Numbered from the stretch's first letter, positions 23,811 to 30,747 are shown. The stretch: 30,747 nt of DNA from Nitrospira bacterium HGW-Nitrospira-1 (GCA_002839535.1 PGYF01000003.1:1-30747); one strand, 5' to 3'. The notes: generated from the sequence alone by a model not told the origin. Program-made: numbers and translations.

Positions 23811-23852
23811 GGATAATTATAGAACTCGCATTATGAAAAGCACAAACACAGG

Positions 23853-24572
23853 TCAACTGCCAGTCCCTGCCTCCTGATATTCATGGACAACCCTCTCCCG
23901 CGGCCCCCCTTCAATACTCTCCAGTTCAACAGGGTGTTCATGTATCATCCTTTCCCGCGATATGCAGCCGGTAAATATGCTTGTATCCAGGGGGAATACC
24001 TCAGGGCTGAATATCGAGTTATAAATATGCCACAAGGCGATGATGAGAAACATCAGGAACGCCTGGTTTGTATGCAGTGCCTTTGCCGCAGGGATGACCT
24101 CTCCGGGCAGGAACCTGGTGATAAGCGCGGGGAACCAGAGTATAAGCCCTGTAAACATCATAAGGACGCCGCTATGCAGAACGCCCCAGTACTCAAACTT
24201 CTGTCTGTAATTGTAGCGGCCGAATACTGCAGGGGATTTTTCCATGCCGAGGTAATACCTGATATTGTGTATTAAGTCGCTGATGTCCTCTTTATTGATA
24301 AACATGGAAGGCGGCCACTTTTTTAATGCAATACCGGTGATTCCGGCGAGTATGTGCGCCACAGTAATGAGCGAAAATATTACTCCTGTGCATCTGTGGA
24401 TCAGCCTTGCACGGTCAATCCCGCCTAAATGGAAAATAATCCACTGGGAGATATCAATGGTGTAGAACTTCTGGGACAGTCCTGTAATTACAAGGACCCC
24501 AAATGTCAGCAGGAGCATCCAGTGCTCAACTATACGCCAGTTGCTGAATCTTCTGATTTTTTCATGTGCCAT
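23853..24572 (-). CDS. Di-heme b-type cytochrome, membrane subunit
   Basis: 239 residues from ATG 24572, which has GGGAGG five bases upstream; an ATG nine codons earlier would overlap the preceding gene and lacks such a site. Four membrane segments carry candidate heme histidines: VEHWMLLL, LIHRCTG and VAHILAG, then VLHSGVLMM, and IALWHIYNS. This pattern fits the cytochrome b561/HydC/FdnI group, which passes electrons between quinone and periplasmic partners. The C-terminal 40 residues are hydrophilic and His/Glu-rich (HEHPVELESIEGG). It follows the 13-heme cytochrome gene directly (10-base gap), so they probably work together. Confidence 0.88.
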   Translation of the reverse strand: MAHEKIRRFSNWRIVEHWMLLLTFGVLVITGLSQKFYTIDISQWIIFHLGGIDRARLIHRCTGVIFSLITVAHILAGITGIALKKWPPSMFINKEDISDLIHNIRYYLGMEKSPAVFGRYNYRQKFEYWGVLHSGVLMMFTGLILWFPALITRFLPGEVIPAAKALHTNQAFLMFLIIALWHIYNSIFSPEVFPLDTSIFTGCISRERMIHEHPVELESIEGGPRERVVHEYQEAGTGS

Positions 24573-24582
24573 CTGTCCTCCC

Positions 24583-26019
24583 TCACCGGTTGACTGCATA
24601 TCTCCAGATGTGCAGCATGATCTGCAGTATGATCCCTATTGCCAGGATTGGCGTAAATATTTTATAAATAAGGCTGATTATAAAGACCAGCGGGGCACTT
24701 GTCAGTGTCGGCTCATAGTGGGAGAGCCAGGTGTCGGGAAAATTCCCGGCTGCATCCTTGTGGCATACCTGGCATCTCTTGACAAGGTTGGCTTTCACCA
24801 AAGCAGGGGCAATGTTTCTGGCGCTGATGATACTATGAGTGCCGTGACAGTCAGTGCATACTGCTATAAGCCTCGAAGGTTTATCGGACTTCTCCCTCTG
24901 TTTTCTGTAAAAACTGAGAGTGACCCCGTGGAAGTCTGACAAATAGGACTTTACCACATCTGTTGATAGCCCGTACTTGCCCATTATGGCTTTATTGGCG
25001 TGGCAGTTGCTGCATAAATCAGGTATCTTCTCCCGGTAATCCAGAGAAAGCGGGTTTTCTATATTATGGGCTGTGTGGCAATCTATACACACAGGCACAT
25101 CCTGATTGTGTTCGTCAAAAAGGGCATTGCCATGAGCGCTTTTTGCATATATATCGAATGTCTGTGGATGGCATTTCCCGCATCTTTGCGCTATAAGGGT
25201 CCTGTTACTGCCAAAGCGCACTACTGTGTGCGAGCCGTGGCAGTCAGTGCATACAGGGGCGTCAAGGTTCCCCTGGCTCAGCTTTGCGTAGTGAATACCT
25301 TCCATGGACTTGGTATATTTATCAAAATGGCAGCGCCTGCAGGTCTCTGAACCAGCTATGAAAAAGTCCCGCCTGCTCCTAAAGTTCCTCTGAGGGTGCT
25401 GCGCCTGAGAAAAACCGAAGTGGCAGTCCGAACAACTGAGCTTTTTATGCACAGACGCCTGCAGCATCGGCATCTCCACTTTCAGGGACAATTTCTCTCC
25501 ATTTTTGAATTCCACACTGAACTCCTGACCATGACATTTCAGGCAATGCTGCTCTTCACTTTTATATGTTTTTTTGCTCACCGACTTTATCGAGTGAGAG
25601 CCGTGACAGTTGGTGCAGGTATGGCTTCCTTTTTCGTCATCTAATACTGCAGCATGGATTGACTTTGTCTTGAGCTGTTCGTTTGTATGGCATCGTTTAC
25701 AGGCAAGCGCCGCCTGGATCTTGTATTGCTCGCTGTTTCTGAACCTTCTTTTGGGATGTTTTTCTCCTGAAAAATCAGTGTGACATTCTGAACATTTCAG
25801 CTCCTTATGGACAGATGCCCTGAATTCTCCGGCATCCACATACGCCTCTATTGATTTGTTGTTTTCAAAAACCTTGGTCAACCCGTGCTTTGCATGGCAG
25901 ACCAGACATTGCTGTGTCTCGTCGGAAATGACAACCCCGGCTTTCACAAGGACAGGCGGGACCATAAAAGCCCAGAAGCAGAATAACAGTATGAGAATTG
26001 TTTTTATTGTCCCGTTCAT
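24583..26019 (-). CDS. 13-heme cytochrome c with C-terminal membrane anchor
   Basis: 478 residues from ATG 26019, with AAGGG seven bases upstream and a clean signal peptide (TIKTILILLFCFWAFM). An ATG 21 codons earlier would put extra sequence before the signal. There are thirteen CxxCH motifs: CLVCH, CSECH, CKRCH, CTNCH, CLKCH, CSDCH, CRRCH, CTDCH, CGKCH, CIDCH, CSNCH, CTDCH and CQVCH. Two modules repeat (SVHKELKCSECH... and SVHKKLSCSDCH..., each followed by CxRCH and a CTxCHGSH segment). A membrane helix near residues 450-470 (FIISLIYKIFTPILAIGIIL) fixes it to the periplasmic face. It likely forms an electron wire from the quinone-active subunits to soluble or outer-membrane acceptors. Confidence 0.93.
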   Translation of the reverse strand: MNGTIKTILILLFCFWAFMVPPVLVKAGVVISDETQQCLVCHAKHGLTKVFENNKSIEAYVDAGEFRASVHKELKCSECHTDFSGEKHPKRRFRNSEQYKIQAALACKRCHTNEQLKTKSIHAAVLDDEKGSHTCTNCHGSHSIKSVSKKTYKSEEQHCLKCHGQEFSVEFKNGEKLSLKVEMPMLQASVHKKLSCSDCHFGFSQAQHPQRNFRSRRDFFIAGSETCRRCHFDKYTKSMEGIHYAKLSQGNLDAPVCTDCHGSHTVVRFGSNRTLIAQRCGKCHPQTFDIYAKSAHGNALFDEHNQDVPVCIDCHTAHNIENPLSLDYREKIPDLCSNCHANKAIMGKYGLSTDVVKSYLSDFHGVTLSFYRKQREKSDKPSRLIAVCTDCHGTHSIISARNIAPALVKANLVKRCQVCHKDAAGNFPDTWLSHYEPTLTSAPLVFIISLIYKIFTPILAIGIILQIMLHIWRYAVNR

Positions 26020-26117
26020 AAAGCACCCTTTTTGAATGTAAGAAAGCAGCAGAGAGGGGAAATGTAGGAGGCGCGCCTGCATTCCCCCTGTCTCACTGCT
26101 GAAAGAAAAGACATAAT

Positions 26118-27356
26118 TTAATGCAACCCCTTATATTCCGGTTGTTCACGGACAACAGGCATACGGTTCACAATCCACCGGAAAACAAGAATGTGAATAA
26201 CAAATACTGCTGCGACAATAGCAGACTCCTGCCAGGGTGGAATGATATGATGCAGGTGGTCCGGCAGGTTCCAGTTAAAGGCTATTATCGAGACATTGAT
26301 CCTGTTGACAATAATGCCCAGCACTGCGTAGAAGGCGCCGAACCTGACGATACCGGCGCTTGATTTCTTGACGCCATAGGTCAATACCGCTGCAGGAAGG
26401 AGCAGGAACCCCAGAATCTCAACGAGGAACCATTTCCCGTACGGTGTGGCCAGCAGATACCAGTTGTCGTCATGGGCAACACCTATCAGCTTCAGGAAAA
26501 AATAAACAAACATGCCGATCAGCGCCCCTTGACCAAGGCCGATCGTCAGCCTGTCAAGGTTTTTAAGGAAATCATTGTCTGTAGCGTTCTTCATGAATTT
26601 TGCAACGAGGGTGCTTACAACGATCACCTGGGCAAGCGCAGCATAGATGCTCGAGCTGAGAAAGAAAATCGGTATATACGAGGAAAACCAGAGGGGATGG
26701 AGCTTCCCCGGCGTGAGCAGAAACATTGCGCCAAGGGCAGATTGATGTAGGGTTGACAGTATAATGCCTGCTATGGTCATGCCTATGGTCATCATTGTCG
26801 CCCACTTATAAACCCTTCTGGAATTGATCCACTCCAGTAATGACTCGCTGAATTCAAGGAACTGGACAGTAAGGTAAGTGGCAACATGCCATGCCACAAG
26901 GAACAGGACGGACGCAGTGCCAAACCCCATGATCATCGGGTAGTAAATGCGCCATGGCCTTCCGAGGTCTGTTAGAAGATAAATGACGGCAAACAGATAC
27001 CCCAAAAAACCGATAAGGATTCCAAGCCTCACCAGCGGCTTGTACTCTCTAAACCCGAATATGTAATAGGCTGTGCCCATTACAAATCCGGTGGCTGAAA
27101 GCGGCACACCGCCAAAGAGCCCCCAACCCAATAATAGTCCCCAGGGATATTCATTTGAGGCATGGGTGACCGAGGCAAGACCCTGCACAGCACGCATAAC
27201 AAGCACAGGGAGCCCTATGCTTAATACAATCGCAGCAACGATATTAAAAGGGGTAAGGAGTTTTCTGCTGTATTCAGGCCATGACATGCCCATGAGCAGT
27301 TTGTCCATAAACCATGATCTGAAGTTTTCAGTTTTTTCCGGGGAAACGTCGTTCAT
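26118..27356 (-). CDS. NrfD/HybB-type quinone-interacting membrane protein
   Basis: 412 residues with about ten membrane segments. The segments LLGWGLFGGVPLSATGFVMG, YLLTDLGRPWRIYYP and LHQSALGAMFLL are typical of the NrfD/HybB/PsrC superfamily. Members bind quinone and carry no cofactor of their own, handing electrons to or from a partner FeS protein. The ATG overlaps the stop of the FeS gene by four bases (ATGA), the usual arrangement for this pair. Gene pairs of this kind occur in hydrogenase-2, NrfCD, polysulfide reductase and alternative complex III. No catalytic hydrogenase or molybdenum subunit accompanies it here. Confidence 0.94.
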   Translation of the reverse strand: MNDVSPEKTENFRSWFMDKLLMGMSWPEYSRKLLTPFNIVAAIVLSIGLPVLVMRAVQGLASVTHASNEYPWGLLLGWGLFGGVPLSATGFVMGTAYYIFGFREYKPLVRLGILIGFLGYLFAVIYLLTDLGRPWRIYYPMIMGFGTASVLFLVAWHVATYLTVQFLEFSESLLEWINSRRVYKWATMMTIGMTIAGIILSTLHQSALGAMFLLTPGKLHPLWFSSYIPIFFLSSSIYAALAQVIVVSTLVAKFMKNATDNDFLKNLDRLTIGLGQGALIGMFVYFFLKLIGVAHDDNWYLLATPYGKWFLVEILGFLLLPAAVLTYGVKKSSAGIVRFGAFYAVLGIIVNRINVSIIAFNWNLPDHLHHIIPPWQESAIVAAVFVIHILVFRWIVNRMPVVREQPEYKGLH

Positions 27357-28360
27357 TTCTTCTCCTCCTCTTTTTCATGTGTATTCCCCTTATCCAGTTT
27401 TTCTCTATGACGCAGGGCTGCATAGACCGTGCCGAAAAGCGCGGGCCAGACAGTAAATACCACAGGGACCGAGCCAAGGAACCCCTTTGTTTCCTCAATA
27501 AGGGGCTTGTTGGGAAGATTGGTCGGGAAGTCCAGTTGCTCAAAAGGGACTCCTGATATATACATCCAGCTTGTACCGCCTACTTCGTTTTCTCCATAAA
27601 TATGGTCAATATATTTATCAGGGGCGTCTGCGATCTTCTTTCGCGCTAACTTGATAAGCTCGCTTCTCTTGCCGAAAGTTATGGCGCCTACCGGACAGGC
27701 GTTTGCACATGCAGGGATACCGCCTTTTTTAATTATTTCAGAACACATTACACACTTTACGATCTTTGGTTTCAATGCGCTTTCATAATCATAAGCCGGG
27801 ACATAAAAAGGACAGGCTATCATACAGTACCTGCATCCGAAGCATTTCTCAGGGTCATACAGGACAGGGCCTTCAGGGGTTTTTGTATAGGCATGTATCG
27901 GACATGCAGAGGCGCAAGCAGGCTCATTGCAGTGGTTGCATTGTACTTTCCGGTATATTGGCTTACTCTCATCTTTGGGATTTTTATACTGGTTCACTAC
28001 AGTGTACGCATTTACGGTAGGTCTTCTCTTTGCTTTGAAAACCGCCACTTCATCGAAAGGGACATCGGGCTTCGGGAGGTGATTGGCCTCATTACATGCG
28101 GCTTCGCAGCTCCGGTATCCCACGCACGCGCTCAGATCAGTAAGGCATCCAAAACGGTCAGGCCAGCCCGATAAGTCTTTCGAGGCATAAGCATTTCGGT
28201 AACTTCCCAACAAGGCAGTCCCACCGATCGCAGCAGCAGTGCCGAGCAAAAAGCCCCTGCGGCTGATCTCGGCAGCGTCTTTTTTTTTGGCTTTGTTTTC
28301 GGCGCCTTCTTTCTCTTCCGGGCTGTGACCCTGCCCGGTATCTTTCATTATTTCATCCAT
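27353..28360 (-). CDS. Tat-exported 4Fe-4S protein, HybA/NrfC-like
   Basis: 335 residues. The Tat signal SRRGFLLGTAAAIGG (residues 33-47) follows an unusually long, charged N-region. Ferredoxin-type motifs are CNHCNEPACASACP, CFGCRYCMIACP, CVMC and CANACP. The first cluster reads C79-V-G-Y82-R-S-C85-E-A-A-C89, where Tyr82 (TAC) replaces the expected second Cys; Cys72 just upstream (FGCLTDL) might substitute. A C-terminal membrane helix (VPVVFTVWPALFGTVYAAL) resembles HybA. Its role is to link the NrfD-type quinone subunit with periplasmic cytochromes. A good ribosome binding site (AGGAGG) precedes the ATG. Confidence 0.93.
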   Translation of the reverse strand: MDEIMKDTGQGHSPEEKEGAENKAKKKDAAEISRRGFLLGTAAAIGGTALLGSYRNAYASKDLSGWPDRFGCLTDLSACVGYRSCEAACNEANHLPKPDVPFDEVAVFKAKRRPTVNAYTVVNQYKNPKDESKPIYRKVQCNHCNEPACASACPIHAYTKTPEGPVLYDPEKCFGCRYCMIACPFYVPAYDYESALKPKIVKCVMCSEIIKKGGIPACANACPVGAITFGKRSELIKLARKKIADAPDKYIDHIYGENEVGGTSWMYISGVPFEQLDFPTNLPNKPLIEETKGFLGSVPVVFTVWPALFGTVYAALRHREKLDKGNTHEKEEEKK

Positions 28361-28396
28361 AAATAGTCCTCCTGAAAAAGGTTTAAAAACAGACAG

Positions 28397-28861
28397 CTAC
28401 TTTTTTTCTTTCATACTCACCTGCTGCTCCTTCTTTACATGGCACATCTCCGCGCAACCCTTTGGGTCCAGGCCCACATTCCCCATGCCCCTGTGACACT
28501 GGAAGCACGTGCGGTGGTATGCGGTCTTGAGTCCGGGCATCTGTGGCGCGTCACGTTCGAAAGTGCTATGGCAGTTTTTGCAGGCCATAAAGCTCTGGGT
28601 CACCGAGTTTTTAAAGGTGGCCGGGGTAACAGCATGGCAATCTTTGCACGGCAGTGTCCCGTTATTTCCATGCTGATGATGGCATGACCCGCAGTTGCCT
28701 GCCATCAATGCGTGCTTTGAGTGATCAAACCGTACTGATCCATATTTTTCTGACAGGCTATCCAGTTTGACCACACCCGGGGCCGAATTCCCTGCATAAA
28801 TAGACGTTGCAAGGAAAACGCAGAGAACGGCCCAAAAAAACAAGCTCACGAATTTTTTCAT
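28397..28861 (-). CDS. Small multiheme cytochrome c, four CxxCH plus one CxxxCH
   Basis: 154 residues with a Sec signal (KKFVSLFFWAVLCVFLATSIYAG). Heme sites: CGSCH, CKDCH, CKNCH and CFQCH, and near the end CAEMCH with three residues between the cysteines. Histidines in FDHSKHAL and CHHQHG fit the axial ligands of class III (c3/c7) cytochromes. It may therefore carry five hemes, or four if the last site is not used. GGAGGAGG precedes the ATG. As the first cytochrome of the unit, followed by the FeS and NrfD genes, it takes the place held by the multiheme subunit in alternative complex III-like gene sets, though it is smaller and not clearly related. Confidence 0.92.
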   Translation of the reverse strand: MKKFVSLFFWAVLCVFLATSIYAGNSAPGVVKLDSLSEKYGSVRFDHSKHALMAGNCGSCHHQHGNNGTLPCKDCHAVTPATFKNSVTQSFMACKNCHSTFERDAPQMPGLKTAYHRTCFQCHRGMGNVGLDPKGCAEMCHVKKEQQVSMKEKK

Positions 28862-28886
28862 TAATATTCCTCCTCCTCTTCAACAA

Positions 28887-28924
28887 TCCATGGCCGAGAC
28901 CCTCAATCCGGCCTCAGCCATGGA
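28887..28924 (-). promoter_or_regulatory. Hairpin between small membrane genes and the cytochrome gene
   Basis: TCCATGGC (28887-28894) and GCCATGGA (28917-28924) form a perfect 8-bp stem around 22 bases, 26 bases before the cytochrome c start on the minus strand. No T run follows, so it is more likely an mRNA processing or stability element than a terminator. Confidence 0.4.
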
Positions 28925-28962
28925 CTGTGATTTCTCCGGCTTTTTCAGCCGTCCTGAACAAA

Positions 28963-29169
28963 CTACTGCTTCTCATCCGTCTTTGTTCCTGTCCCTTCCT
29001 GTTTTTCTTTTTTCTTGCCTGACAAGTAGGATTCAGCAGGTCTCCATCCAAAGGAAGCCTCCTTGCCGGTCAACGTGAGCATTCCGTTGACAGCCGCGGA
29101 ACCGAGCGCGTAGGCAAAAACAGCAGGAAGGGCCACAATATAGGCAAGGCCGATAAAGGGCGCCGACAC
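28963..29169 (-). CDS. Small membrane protein with SFGWRP motif (paralogue 1)
   Basis: 68 residues from GTG 29169: one or two membrane segments (FIGLAYIVALPAVFAYALG), then SFGWRPAESYLSGKKK and a charged tail. It is clearly related to the protein at 29355, sharing the end motif and the segment (S)GP/AP-xxGLxYxxxLP. The GTG has no ribosome binding site. The same frame stays open upstream (reading HLRHWRRTLKNIGKI) to 29226 without an ATG, so the true start may be unusual or coupled to the preceding 45-residue gene, whose stop is 17 bases away. Function unknown; its position suggests a structural subunit of the respiratory complex. Confidence 0.65.
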   Translation of the reverse strand: MSAPFIGLAYIVALPAVFAYALGSAAVNGMLTLTGKEASFGWRPAESYLSGKKKEKQEGTGTKTDEKQ

Positions 29170-29185
29170 TATCTTGCCAATATTT

Positions 29186-29323
29186 TTAAGGGTTCTCCGC
29201 CAGTGCCTTAAATGGTTTGGGCTTTAAAAACTCCCAGTAGAGCATGTAGGCCCCGATGGCCGAGATTGACACGAGATACTCCACTATCTTGATATGGGTT
29301 ATAAAATCAAACAACGTATGCAT
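29186..29323 (-). CDS. 45-residue single-span membrane protein
   Basis: ATG 29323 to TAA 29186 encodes MHTLFDFITHIKIVEYLVSI followed by 25 more residues, including YWEFLKPKPFKAL. It has one membrane helix (about residues 13-32), an aromatic/basic edge and a conserved-looking KPKPF after the helix. GGAGG seven bases upstream is a strong ribosome binding site. It sits between the two SFGWRP paralogues. The design resembles small accessory subunits of respiratory complexes. I do not recognise a named family with certainty. Confidence 0.7.
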   Translation of the reverse strand: MHTLFDFITHIKIVEYLVSISAIGAYMLYWEFLKPKPFKALAENP

Positions 29324-29354
29324 TTATGCCTCCTTGTTAATATGGGTCAACAAT

Positions 29355-29600
29355 TTAGTCTTTTCCCTTTTTCCCTTTTTTCTTGCCTGACAGATAGGCC
29401 TCTGACGGCCTCCATCCAAAAGACACCAGGTTTCTCATCGTGCCCAATATCCCGCTAACAAGCTTACCGCCAACCAGTGTCACTATCGTTGCTATCGCAA
29501 TGAACGGCAGACCGATGACGTATATCAGCCCGAGAAGCGGCCCTGACACCAACATACCTATCCCGCTCCCTTTCTTATCTTCTGCATAATAGGTAACCAT
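29355..29600 (-). CDS. Small membrane protein with SFGWRP motif (paralogue 2)
   Basis: 81 residues from ATG 29600, chosen because GGAGG lies eight bases upstream; a GTG at 29609 overlaps that site. Hydrophobic from about residue 12 to 50 (MLVSGPLLGLIYVIGLPFIA and VTLVGGKLVSG), then SFGWRPSEAYLSGKKK and a Lys-rich end. It shares this end and the preceding hydrophobic pattern with the protein at 28963, so the two are tandem paralogues separated by the 45-residue gene. It is the first gene of the minus-strand respiratory unit. Function unknown. Confidence 0.75.
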   Translation of the reverse strand: MVTYYAEDKKGSGIGMLVSGPLLGLIYVIGLPFIAIATIVTLVGGKLVSGILGTMRNLVSFGWRPSEAYLSGKKKGKKGKD

Positions 29601-29634
29601 TTTTTTCACCTCCCTTCGTAAAAAGCTTTTTGCC

Positions 29635-29661
29635 TTGATTACACTATAAACAATTAATCAA
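29635..29661 (-). promoter_or_regulatory. Operator-like inverted repeat upstream of the respiratory unit
   Basis: TTGATTA (29635-29641) and TAATCAA (29655-29661) are a perfect 7-bp inverted repeat with 13 bases between, 34 bases before the first gene. Read on the minus strand, TATAGT inside the spacer could be a -10 box, but no good -35 box is present, which fits activator-dependent control. The half-sites recall FNR (TTGAT/ATCAA), but the spacing is wrong for FNR. Confidence 0.45.
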
Positions 29662-29761
29662 AGGAATATAATTGAAAGAAGTTCCTATTTTGAGCAGGTA
29701 TTGTTTCTTAGTAGGAGGTGAAAAGTCTTATTGGAGATCGTTTGAAGCGCCTTTATCAATA

Positions 29762-29791
29762 GCTTGCGGCGGGCATAAAATGCTCGCAAGC
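29762..29791. repeat. Hairpin in the divergent intergenic region
   Basis: GCTTGCG (29762-29768) pairs with CGCAAGC (29785-29791), and GCAT with ATGC inside, with a small asymmetric internal loop. It lies between the divergent respiratory unit and the mntA promoter and has no T tract. Role unknown. Confidence 0.5.
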
Positions 29792-29796
29792 AGCAA

Positions 29797-29825
29797 TTGA
29801 CACCCTTTGGCAGCAGGGGTATTAT
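29797..29825 (+). promoter_or_regulatory. Sigma-70-type promoter for mntA-hepT
   Basis: TTGACA (29797-29802) and TATTAT (29820-29825) with a 17-nt spacer, about 37 bases before the mntA ATG. Sequence prediction only. Confidence 0.7.
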
Positions 29826-29861
29826 AAGCAAGGGGAATACGAGCCAAGGAGGACTTCAATC

Positions 29862-30158
29862 ATGAAAAAATCACTTGAGGAAATAAGAAATATTTTAAAC
29901 AGGCACAGGGATGAATTAAGAGATAAACATAAGGTTACGGAAATTGGAATATTCGGCTCATATGTGCGCGGGGAGCAGAAGAAAAGAAGCGATCTGGATA
30001 TTCTGGTTGAAATTGGAGAACCCATCAGTCTGTTGACCTTTGTGGGTATTGAAAATTATCTGGCCAAAATCTTAAAAACAAAAGTCGATCTTGTTCCGAA
30101 AGATTCCATCAGGCCTGAACTCAAAGAGAGAATTTTGAAAGAGGTGGTTTACCTGTGA
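29862..30158 (+). CDS. mntA: MntA-type nucleotidyltransferase antitoxin
   Basis: 98 residues. The minimal nucleotidyltransferase signature GSX10DXD is intact: GSYVRGEQKKRSDLDILVE. In known MntA/HepT pairs the MNT protein AMPylates a tyrosine of HepT and so silences the toxin. AGGAGG about nine bases before the ATG gives a strong ribosome binding site. The stop overlaps the hepT GTG by four bases (GTGA), as is common for such pairs. It contrasts with the winged-helix protein at 6109, whose related domain has lost these residues. Confidence 0.92.
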   Translation: MKKSLEEIRNILNRHRDELRDKHKVTEIGIFGSYVRGEQKKRSDLDILVEIGEPISLLTFVGIENYLAKILKTKVDLVPKDSIRPELKERILKEVVYL

Positions 30159-30514
30159 AACGGGACATATCGTTAAATGCGAAGGACATTTTAGAGGCAA
30201 TGGATAAGGCCGAAAGATTTATCGGAAGCATGAGCTATGAAGATTTTGTCGCAGACGAAAGGACAAATTATGCAGTTGTCAAGTGCATCGAAATCATAGG
30301 AGAAGCTGTAAAAAATATCCCTAAACCGGTCCGAAGTAAATTCAGGGATATTCCATGGAAGGACATGGCCGGAATGAGAGATAAGGTGATTCATATTTAT
30401 TTCGGTGTAAAACTGGACCAGGTCTGGCTCGCGGTAAAAGAAGACATCCCCCGATTAAAACCTCTTATTAAACAGGTGCTCGAAGCTCTCGAAAAAAGCG
30501 CTGAAGCTGAATGA
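30155..30514 (+). CDS. hepT: HepT-type HEPN ribonuclease toxin
   Basis: 119 residues, helical (HEPN/DUF86 fold). The active-site pattern RX4HXY is present as RDKVIHIY, with Arg and His for RNA cleavage and Tyr as the site AMPylated by the partner. CIEIIGEAVKNIP and WKDMAGMRDK match the family. The start is GTG 30155, overlapping mntA. All required residues are present, so the toxin should be active. Confidence 0.92.
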   Translation: MKRDISLNAKDILEAMDKAERFIGSMSYEDFVADERTNYAVVKCIEIIGEAVKNIPKPVRSKFRDIPWKDMAGMRDKVIHIYFGVKLDQVWLAVKEDIPRLKPLIKQVLEALEKSAEAE

Positions 30515-30747
30515 AGCGTGCTATTGAGGAATCCTTGGACACTCCTTGGGGGGGAGGTCTGCCTGTATAATGTTAGCAGGATAAAACAGGCAACAAAACT
30601 ACCATCATCTGGAACCGCTGCCTTGATAAAGGATTGGTTATATTCCACAGGGTCTTCGTGGATGTGAGTGGGTAAAAATATTAGAAAAAGGCTATTCTTA
30701 AGATGATTCAAATGGAACGTTTACACGGGATTTCGTCATTCCACGGC
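30515..30747. other. Non-coding right edge ending in the repeat core
   Basis: I see no supported gene in this stretch. GCCTG (30561-30565) and CAGGC (30587-30591) could form a small hairpin. The last bases, CGTCATTCCACG (about 30734-30745), are the reverse complement of the core of the 21-nt tandem repeat at 66-180, so the window begins and ends next to copies of the same dispersed repeat in opposite orientation. Confidence 0.7.

Noticed and set aside
29635..29661. FNR box
   Set aside because: FNR sites have four bases between TTGAT and ATCAA; here there are 17.
30397..30711. Minus-strand open frame of 104 residues at the right edge
   Set aside because: Much of it is antisense to the end of hepT, and the rest matches nothing I recognise.

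Overview
The window looks like chromosomal DNA of a Gram-negative (lpxC), anaerobic or facultative bacterium with respiration built on multiheme c-type cytochromes. Codon use, moderate GC and gene content suggest Nitrospirota (Thermodesulfovibrionia-like) or a desulfobacterial lineage. This is inference, because no phylogenetic marker was tested.

Layout. Positions 1-346 hold a possible gene end, a 21-nt tandem repeat and a promoter. From 347 to 5326 there is a compact plus-strand operon, rpiB-glyA-nrdR-nadE-(small exported protein)-rsmI, in which neighbouring genes overlap. From 5327 to 6108 lies a 780-base gap containing a MITE (copy A) that is split by a second MITE-like insertion, followed by operator-like repeats and a strong promoter. 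The next genes are a winged-helix/degenerate nucleotidyltransferase protein, a 28-residue Lys/Ala-rich histone-H1-like peptide, lpxC (minus strand), a methylthionucleoside phosphorylase, an orphan NtrC-type regulator and yebC. A second, inverted copy of the MITE (copy B, 11093-11303) precedes a DUF502 membrane protein, glmU, glmS, a PcrA/UvrD helicase, gatC and panD. Then come four tRNA genes (Arg-TCT, His-GTG, Arg-CCG, Lys-CTT) and an NtrB/NtrC-like pair.

From 29600 down to 21353 everything is on the minus strand and reads as one respiratory unit: three small membrane proteins (two of them paralogues, one of 45 residues), a cytochrome c with four CxxCH motifs and one CxxxCH, a Tat-exported FeS protein, an NrfD/HybB-type quinone protein, a 13-heme cytochrome with a C-terminal membrane anchor, a b-type cytochrome, and then a cache-HAMP histidine kinase with its NarL-type regulator. 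The inferred role is electron exchange between the quinone pool and periplasmic cytochromes, under its own sensor system. No terminal reductase or hydrogenase catalytic subunit is in view. The right edge carries a MntA/HepT toxin-antitoxin pair, and the last bases are a reverse-complement copy of the left-edge repeat core.

The most unusual signals are the MITE family (two inverted copies, 4-bp target duplications, base changes matched in both arms of the stem) and the respiratory unit with its small membrane proteins and variant cofactor motifs.
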